Positions 60,241 to 64,000 of a stretch of DNA of 64,000 nt are shown here, piece after piece. Location: assembly GCF_003852535.1 (NCBI RefSeq), contig NZ_QAJP01000004.1, forward strand, positions 544,719 through 608,718. The letters are read 5' to 3'. This stretch comes from Herminiimonas sp. KBW02 (GTDB taxonomy: Bacteria; Pseudomonadota; Gammaproteobacteria; Burkholderiales; Burkholderiaceae_D). A program made the position numbers and the translations under genes. How positions within the stretch are numbered: the stretch's first letter is position 1; the number at the start of each line of letters is the position of its first letter. The notes beneath the pieces were generated by a model. The model was not told the DNA's origin and did not search any database. It saw only the letters and a program-made list of their open reading frames with translations.

Positions 60241-61197
60241 ATGCATACATTTTGTACTTTGTTTGATTCTAATTATTTGACCAGAGGATTGGCTTTATAT
60301 CAATCACTGAAAAACGTAGGTGAATCTTTTACTCTTTATGCCGTATGTTTCGATGACTTGGCCTATGAGGTGTTGTGTAGACTTGAACTGCCTGATCTTG
60401 TCGCAGTTTCTTTGGGTGAGTTTGAAACGGAAGCTTTGCTGGCTGTAAAAAAGGAGCGCACCTCGGGTGAGTATTGCTGGACATGTACACCTCACGTTAT
60501 TCGTTATGTGCTAGATACGTATCAGTTATCAGATGTTACTTATCTTGATGCAGATCTTTATTTTTATGGAAAACCATCGCTTTTGTTTGACGAGTTTCAG
60601 CAAAGTAACGCGTCAGTGTTGATTACTCCGCATCGCTATACACCACGGTACGACCAGTCTATTGCTTCGGGAATCTACTGTGTCCAATTCATGACTTTCA
60701 AAGCCAATGAAGATGGGTTGAAAGTTCTGCAGTGGTGGCAAGATCGTTGTTTGGAATGGTGTTTCAACCGTGTTGAGGACGGGAAGTTCGGAGATCAAAA
60801 ATACCTTGATGACTGGCCACAAAGATTCCGTGGTGTGCATGTTTTGCAGCATATCGGGGGAGGGGTAGCACCATGGAATGTTCAGCAGTATCTAGTCAAC
60901 TGGCGTCCCGATGAGCTCTGTGTGGATAATTTCCCGGTGATCTTTTATCACTACCATGGTTATAAAAAGTACGCAGACGGCGTCCATGACTTAGGCGGAT
61001 ACAAGCTTGGCAAGGAAGCCGTACAGTATTTATACAAACCATATGTATATGGTTTGAATGTAGCTGAAGAACAGATCAAAAACGTTTTCCCGGATTTCGA
61101 TCGCGGAAATGTTAAGAGACAGATATCGTGGAAGACCCCTTTGCGTAATTTGCGTCGGCGGCTCAAAGGAGAATTCAATGAGTATTCATTCGTATAA
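60241..61197 (+). CDS. GT-A glycosyltransferase (GT8-like)
   Basis: A 318-residue transferase. MHTFCTLFDSNYLTRGLALY opens the fold, and the donor-binding DxD lies in DVTYLDADLYFYGKPSLLF near residue 105. ITPHRYTPRYDQSIASGIYC, QKYLDDWPQRFRGVHVLQ and VIFYHYHGYKKY follow, as in GT8-like capsule enzymes. The C-terminus is basic (KTPLRNLRRRLKGEFNEYSF), suggesting membrane contact. Donor and acceptor are unknown. Its last 20 bases overlap the next gene. Confidence 0.8.
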   Translation: MHTFCTLFDSNYLTRGLALYQSLKNVGESFTLYAVCFDDLAYEVLCRLELPDLVAVSLGEFETEALLAVKKERTSGEYCWTCTPHVIRYVLDTYQLSDVTYLDADLYFYGKPSLLFDEFQQSNASVLITPHRYTPRYDQSIASGIYCVQFMTFKANEDGLKVLQWWQDRCLEWCFNRVEDGKFGDQKYLDDWPQRFRGVHVLQHIGGGVAPWNVQQYLVNWRPDELCVDNFPVIFYHYHGYKKYADGVHDLGGYKLGKEAVQYLYKPYVYGLNVAEEQIKNVFPDFDRGNVKRQISWKTPLRNLRRRLKGEFNEYSFV

Positions 61198-62179
61198 GAA
61201 TAAAAAAGTACTGATTACCGGCGGTTTGGGGTTTATCGGTTCAAATTTGGCCCGACGTTTAGTTGGCCTAGGCGCCCAAGTAACATTGGTAGATAGCCTG
61301 GTTCCTGTTTATGGCGGCAATCTATTTAATATTTCGGATATCAGAAATAGTGTTGCGTGCAATATTTCTGATGTTAGAGATCCGCATGCAATAACTTATC
61401 TGGTACAAGGCCAAGACTTTTTATTTAATTTGGCTGGACAAACCAGTCATATGGATTCGATGACGAGTCCACGGGAAGATTTGGAGATTAATGCCGCTGC
61501 ACAATTGTCGATTGTGGAAGCGTGCAGAGCCGTAAATCCGAATATCAAATTGGTCTTTGCCAGTACACGTCAGATTTACGGAAAACCCGATTATTTACCC
61601 GTAGACGAATTGCATCCGATTCGACCAGTCGATGTAAACGGCATTAATAAGCTGGCTGGCGAGTGGTATCACCTGTTGTACAACAATGTGTATGGTATCC
61701 GCGCCTGCGTTTTACGCTTAACGAATACCTATGGTCCTGCTATGCGCGTTAAAGACGCACGTCAGACATTTTTAGGGATTTGGGTGCGTTCTCTGATCGA
61801 GGGCGCGCCGATTAAGGTATTTGGCGACGGTAAGCAGTTACGTGACTTCAATTATGTCGATGACTGTGTTGACGCCATGCTGCTGGCGGGGGCTAGTGAT
61901 ATAGCTAACGGCAAGGTGTACAACCTTGGTAGTAAAGAGGTGATCAATCTGGGTGATTTGGCCGCCATGACGGTAGGGCTGGGGTATGGTGGGCAGTATG
62001 AGCTAGTTCCGTTTCCAGCAGAACGTAAAGCCATTGATATTGGTGATTATTACAGTGATTTTAGTCTTATTTCGCGCGAATTGGGATGGGAGCCGAGTGT
62101 AGGGCTGGAAGAAGGATTGAAAAAGACCGTGGAGTATTACATGGCGAATAATCAGCATTATTGGGACGCAAGCAAATGA
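61178..62179 (+). CDS. NAD-dependent sugar epimerase/dehydratase (extended SDR) with Asn at the catalytic Tyr position
   Basis: A 333-residue extended SDR acting on a nucleotide sugar. The Rossmann loop is VLITGGLGFIGSNLARRLVG, followed by LAGQTSHMDSM, VFASTRQIYGKPDYLPVDEL and LRLTNTYGPAMRVKDARQTF. The usual YxxxK is replaced: VDVNGINKLAGEWYHLLY has Asn four residues before the Lys. I recall this NGINK form from a subgroup near CDP-tyvelose epimerase-like enzymes, so it may be a family trait. ATG 61178 has AAAGGAG upstream. An ATGA overlap joins it to the aminotransferase, suggesting they act in series on one sugar. Confidence 0.8.
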   Translation: MSIHSYKNKKVLITGGLGFIGSNLARRLVGLGAQVTLVDSLVPVYGGNLFNISDIRNSVACNISDVRDPHAITYLVQGQDFLFNLAGQTSHMDSMTSPREDLEINAAAQLSIVEACRAVNPNIKLVFASTRQIYGKPDYLPVDELHPIRPVDVNGINKLAGEWYHLLYNNVYGIRACVLRLTNTYGPAMRVKDARQTFLGIWVRSLIEGAPIKVFGDGKQLRDFNYVDDCVDAMLLAGASDIANGKVYNLGSKEVINLGDLAAMTVGLGYGGQYELVPFPAERKAIDIGDYYSDFSLISRELGWEPSVGLEEGLKKTVEYYMANNQHYWDASK

Positions 62180-63279
62180 TATTGATGAATGACTTTAAGG
62201 CAGAGCCGGAAGAAATCCGTGAGGCTATGCTGGCTGCCACCAAGCGTGTGCTCGACTCTGGTTGGTACGTCCTGGGTAAGGAAGTTGAGAGTTTTGAAGC
62301 TGAATGGGCGACTCTTTGCGGTGTTGCGCATGGCGTGGGTGTTGGCAATGGCATGGATGCCATCGAGATAGCACTGCGCTCTCTGGATATTGGTGCGGGA
62401 GATGAGGTAATCACTACGCCCATGACGGCATTTGCTACTGTGCTCGCAATACTGCGTGCCGGTGCGGTGCCAGTATTGGCAGATATTGATCTGGATACGG
62501 CTTTGCTTTCCATCGAAAGTGTGAAGAGATGTATTACGCCTAAAACCAAGGCAGTGATCTTGGTGCATCTCTATGGACAGGTGCGCAATATGCAAGCATG
62601 GTCCGACTTATGCAATGAGAAACAGATTGTTCTGATCGAAGATTGTGCTCAGGCGCATCTGGCAAGTTCTGGGGGGCGGGCAGCGGGCTCTTTTGGTCAA
62701 GTCGCTGCTTATAGCTTTTATCCGACCAAGAATCTGGGAGGGCCTGGCGATGGCGGAATGCTGGTTACTTCTGATGAGATGATTGGTGCGAGAGCCGGTC
62801 GTTTGCGAAATTACGGACAAAGTGTGCGTTATCAGCATCCAGAGTTGGGCATGAATAGTCGCCTGGATGAGGTTCAGGCGGCCATGCTGTCAGCCCGGCT
62901 GAAATGGTTGCCTGAATTTACGGAGCGGCGGCGTGAAATAGCCGCGGCTTATCGAAAAGATATATCCAACCCATTAGTAAAAATGTTAAGTGAGCCAGAA
63001 GAGCCAGGTGCTCATGTCTATCACTTGTTTGTTATTACATGTGAGGAGAGGACGCGCTTGCAGGCACATTTGCAATCACAGGGTGTTCAGGCGCTGATTC
63101 ACTATCCGATTTCTATTCATCATCAAGAGCCATGTCTGGATATGGCGCGTGACCCGCTTGGTCTGAAAAATAGTGATTTCCACGCAAATGTCTGCCTCTC
63201 TCTGCCTTGTCATCCGCAAATGTCAGAGGATGATGTTCGCGCAGTAATTAAAGCCGTTAATGCTTTCGCATTAGCTTAA
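62176..63279 (+). CDS. DegT/DnrJ-family sugar aminotransferase (FdtB/QdtB-like)
   Basis: A 367-residue PLP enzyme. MILMNDFKAEPEEIREAMLA and VLDSGWYVLGKEVESFEAEW at the N-terminus are typical of the 3-ketosugar aminotransferase branch. GVGNGMDAIEIALRSLDIGA, IEDCAQAHLASSGGRAAGSF and the Schiff-base Lys in AYSFYPTKNLGGPGDGGML are clear. It is the second DegT-type enzyme after the pse block and overlaps the SDR by 4 bases. The pair may form another amino sugar of the glycan. No 3,4-ketoisomerase (FdtA type) is visible in the window, so a C3 amino product is uncertain. Confidence 0.85.
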   Translation: MILMNDFKAEPEEIREAMLAATKRVLDSGWYVLGKEVESFEAEWATLCGVAHGVGVGNGMDAIEIALRSLDIGAGDEVITTPMTAFATVLAILRAGAVPVLADIDLDTALLSIESVKRCITPKTKAVILVHLYGQVRNMQAWSDLCNEKQIVLIEDCAQAHLASSGGRAAGSFGQVAAYSFYPTKNLGGPGDGGMLVTSDEMIGARAGRLRNYGQSVRYQHPELGMNSRLDEVQAAMLSARLKWLPEFTERRREIAAAYRKDISNPLVKMLSEPEEPGAHVYHLFVITCEERTRLQAHLQSQGVQALIHYPISIHHQEPCLDMARDPLGLKNSDFHANVCLSLPCHPQMSEDDVRAVIKAVNAFALA

Positions 63280-63360
63280 ATGTTGAGGAATTTACGTAAT
63301 AAATTTATCAAATGAGATAGATTTTTTGCGGGGTGAGGCAAAAAATATGACAAGAACAAA

Positions 63361-64000
63361 ATGATTTGTCTTAATGCTGAATACAGCACAACCCGCCAGG
63401 TGGTGGGTATACCGGAGGCTAGTCAATCTGGCGTTGCTGCCATTGAAGGCCGCAGATGCTTGCCTCCCAACACCTTGCGTAGCGGTGAAGGCGGGCTGCG
63501 CTTGCAAGGGCACGGGAAGAGTGAAGACGAGCAGTCAGGACCGTTAGTAACGATCATTACCGCTGTTTTTAATGGCGAGAAAACCATAGAGCAGACGATA
63601 TTGAGTGTTATCAGTCAGTCTTACAATAATCTTGAGTACATCATTATTGATGCCGGATCGACAGACGGTACGATTGATATCATCAAAAAATATGAGCACG
63701 CGATCAACTATTGGGTGAGCGAGCCAGATGGTGGTATCTATGATGCGTGGAATAAGGGAGTAGCGCTGGCAAGTGGCACATGGATCGCATTTCTTGGTTC
63801 AGATGACCTCTATCGGGAGGGCGCGGTACAGGCCTATATAGATTTTGTCAGTAGCCGGACTGACCTCGATATCGAATATGTTTCATCGAAAATTAATCTT
63901 ACTAATGATGAAAAGGTGTTGCGCACTGTAGGCTTGCCCTGGAGCTGGGAAATTTTCCGCAAGTACATGAAAGTAGCGCACGTCGGTTCTTTGCACCATA
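63361..64000 (+). CDS. Family 2 glycosyltransferase, 3' end cut by the window edge
   Basis: An ATG at 63361 opens a frame that runs to the window end (213 codons). After about 65 residues of polar, Gly-rich leader (MICLNAEYSTTRQVVGIPEA and on) comes a clear GT2 domain: PLVTIITAVFNGEKTIEQTI, YIIIDAGSTDGTIDIIKKYE, WVSEPDGGIYDAWNKGVALA and WIAFLGSDDLYREGA with the metal-binding Asp pair. The EPDGGIYDAWNKG signature is typical of a common O-antigen/capsule GT2 group, and I recall a similar leader in relatives. The ribosome-binding site is weak. The C-terminus, donor and acceptor cannot be seen. Confidence 0.85.
   Translation, partial: MICLNAEYSTTRQVVGIPEASQSGVAAIEGRRCLPPNTLRSGEGGLRLQGHGKSEDEQSGPLVTIITAVFNGEKTIEQTILSVISQSYNNLEYIIIDAGSTDGTIDIIKKYEHAINYWVSEPDGGIYDAWNKGVALASGTWIAFLGSDDLYREGAVQAYIDFVSSRTDLDIEYVSSKINLTNDEKVLRTVGLPWSWEIFRKYMKVAHVGSLHH

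Overview
The window looks like the chromosome of a betaproteobacterium of the Oxalobacteraceae (Herminiimonas/Janthinobacterium type). This is inferred from gene content and protein character: an Entner-Doudoroff set with a HexR-type regulator, a lysine/alanine-rich histone H1-like protein, and a pst-pho cluster next to ppk, sixA and ppx. No rRNA, tRNA, insertion sequence, phage gene or CRISPR array was seen.

Region 1 (1-8.99 kb) is central sugar metabolism. pgi, zwf and the first 21 codons of a HexR/RpiR-type regulator run leftward; edd and eda run rightward. The control region between pgi and edd carries HexR-like palindromes. A Kef-type antiporter and rpiA follow. Region 2 (9-18.9 kb) is mixed housekeeping: a PAS-PAS-GGDEF-EAL protein, an MBL-fold hydrolase, an unannotated 56-residue ORF, a monooxygenase-fold protein, YegD, Ppx, DedA, an orphan solute-binding protein and the histone-like protein.

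Region 3 (18.9-34.3 kb) is phosphate-centred. A three-gene operon (OlsB-like acyltransferase, PlcP-like phosphoesterase, Agt-like glycosyltransferase) lies behind four tandem Pho-box heptamers. It reads as a phosphate-starvation membrane-lipid remodelling unit. Further on come ppk-sixA and pstSCAB-phoU-phoB-phoR, divergent from each other, each with a Pho box in the shared gap. An MFS transporter, a SUKH-like protein, a YjdM-like protein and one unknown lie between.

Region 4 (34.4-64 kb, open at the right edge) is one long rightward surface-polysaccharide cluster with many overlapping start and stop codons, more AT-rich from about 39 kb on. manC-gmd-fcl make GDP-L-fucose and ugd makes UDP-glucuronate. 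A PglK/MsbA-like ABC protein may flip lipid-linked saccharide. pseC-pseF-pseGH-pseI make CMP-pseudaminic acid, but pseB is missing from the window, and a decayed methylase-like gene lies between pseF and pseGH. Two WbuX/PseA-type amidotransferases flank a HisH/HisF-like ammonia-supplying pair, which suggests acetamidino groups. rfbF-rfbG, an RmlC-like epimerase, a C-methyltransferase, an aminotransferase and a PglD/NeuD-like acyltransferase suggest a CDP-linked C-methylated N-acylamino sugar. Glycosyltransferases, a TIGR04325-type methyltransferase, an SDR and a second sugar aminotransferase complete it, and a GT2 gene is cut by the window end.

The best candidates for something little described are the Pho-box-fronted lipid operon and the double-amidotransferase module with a catalytically stripped HisF.
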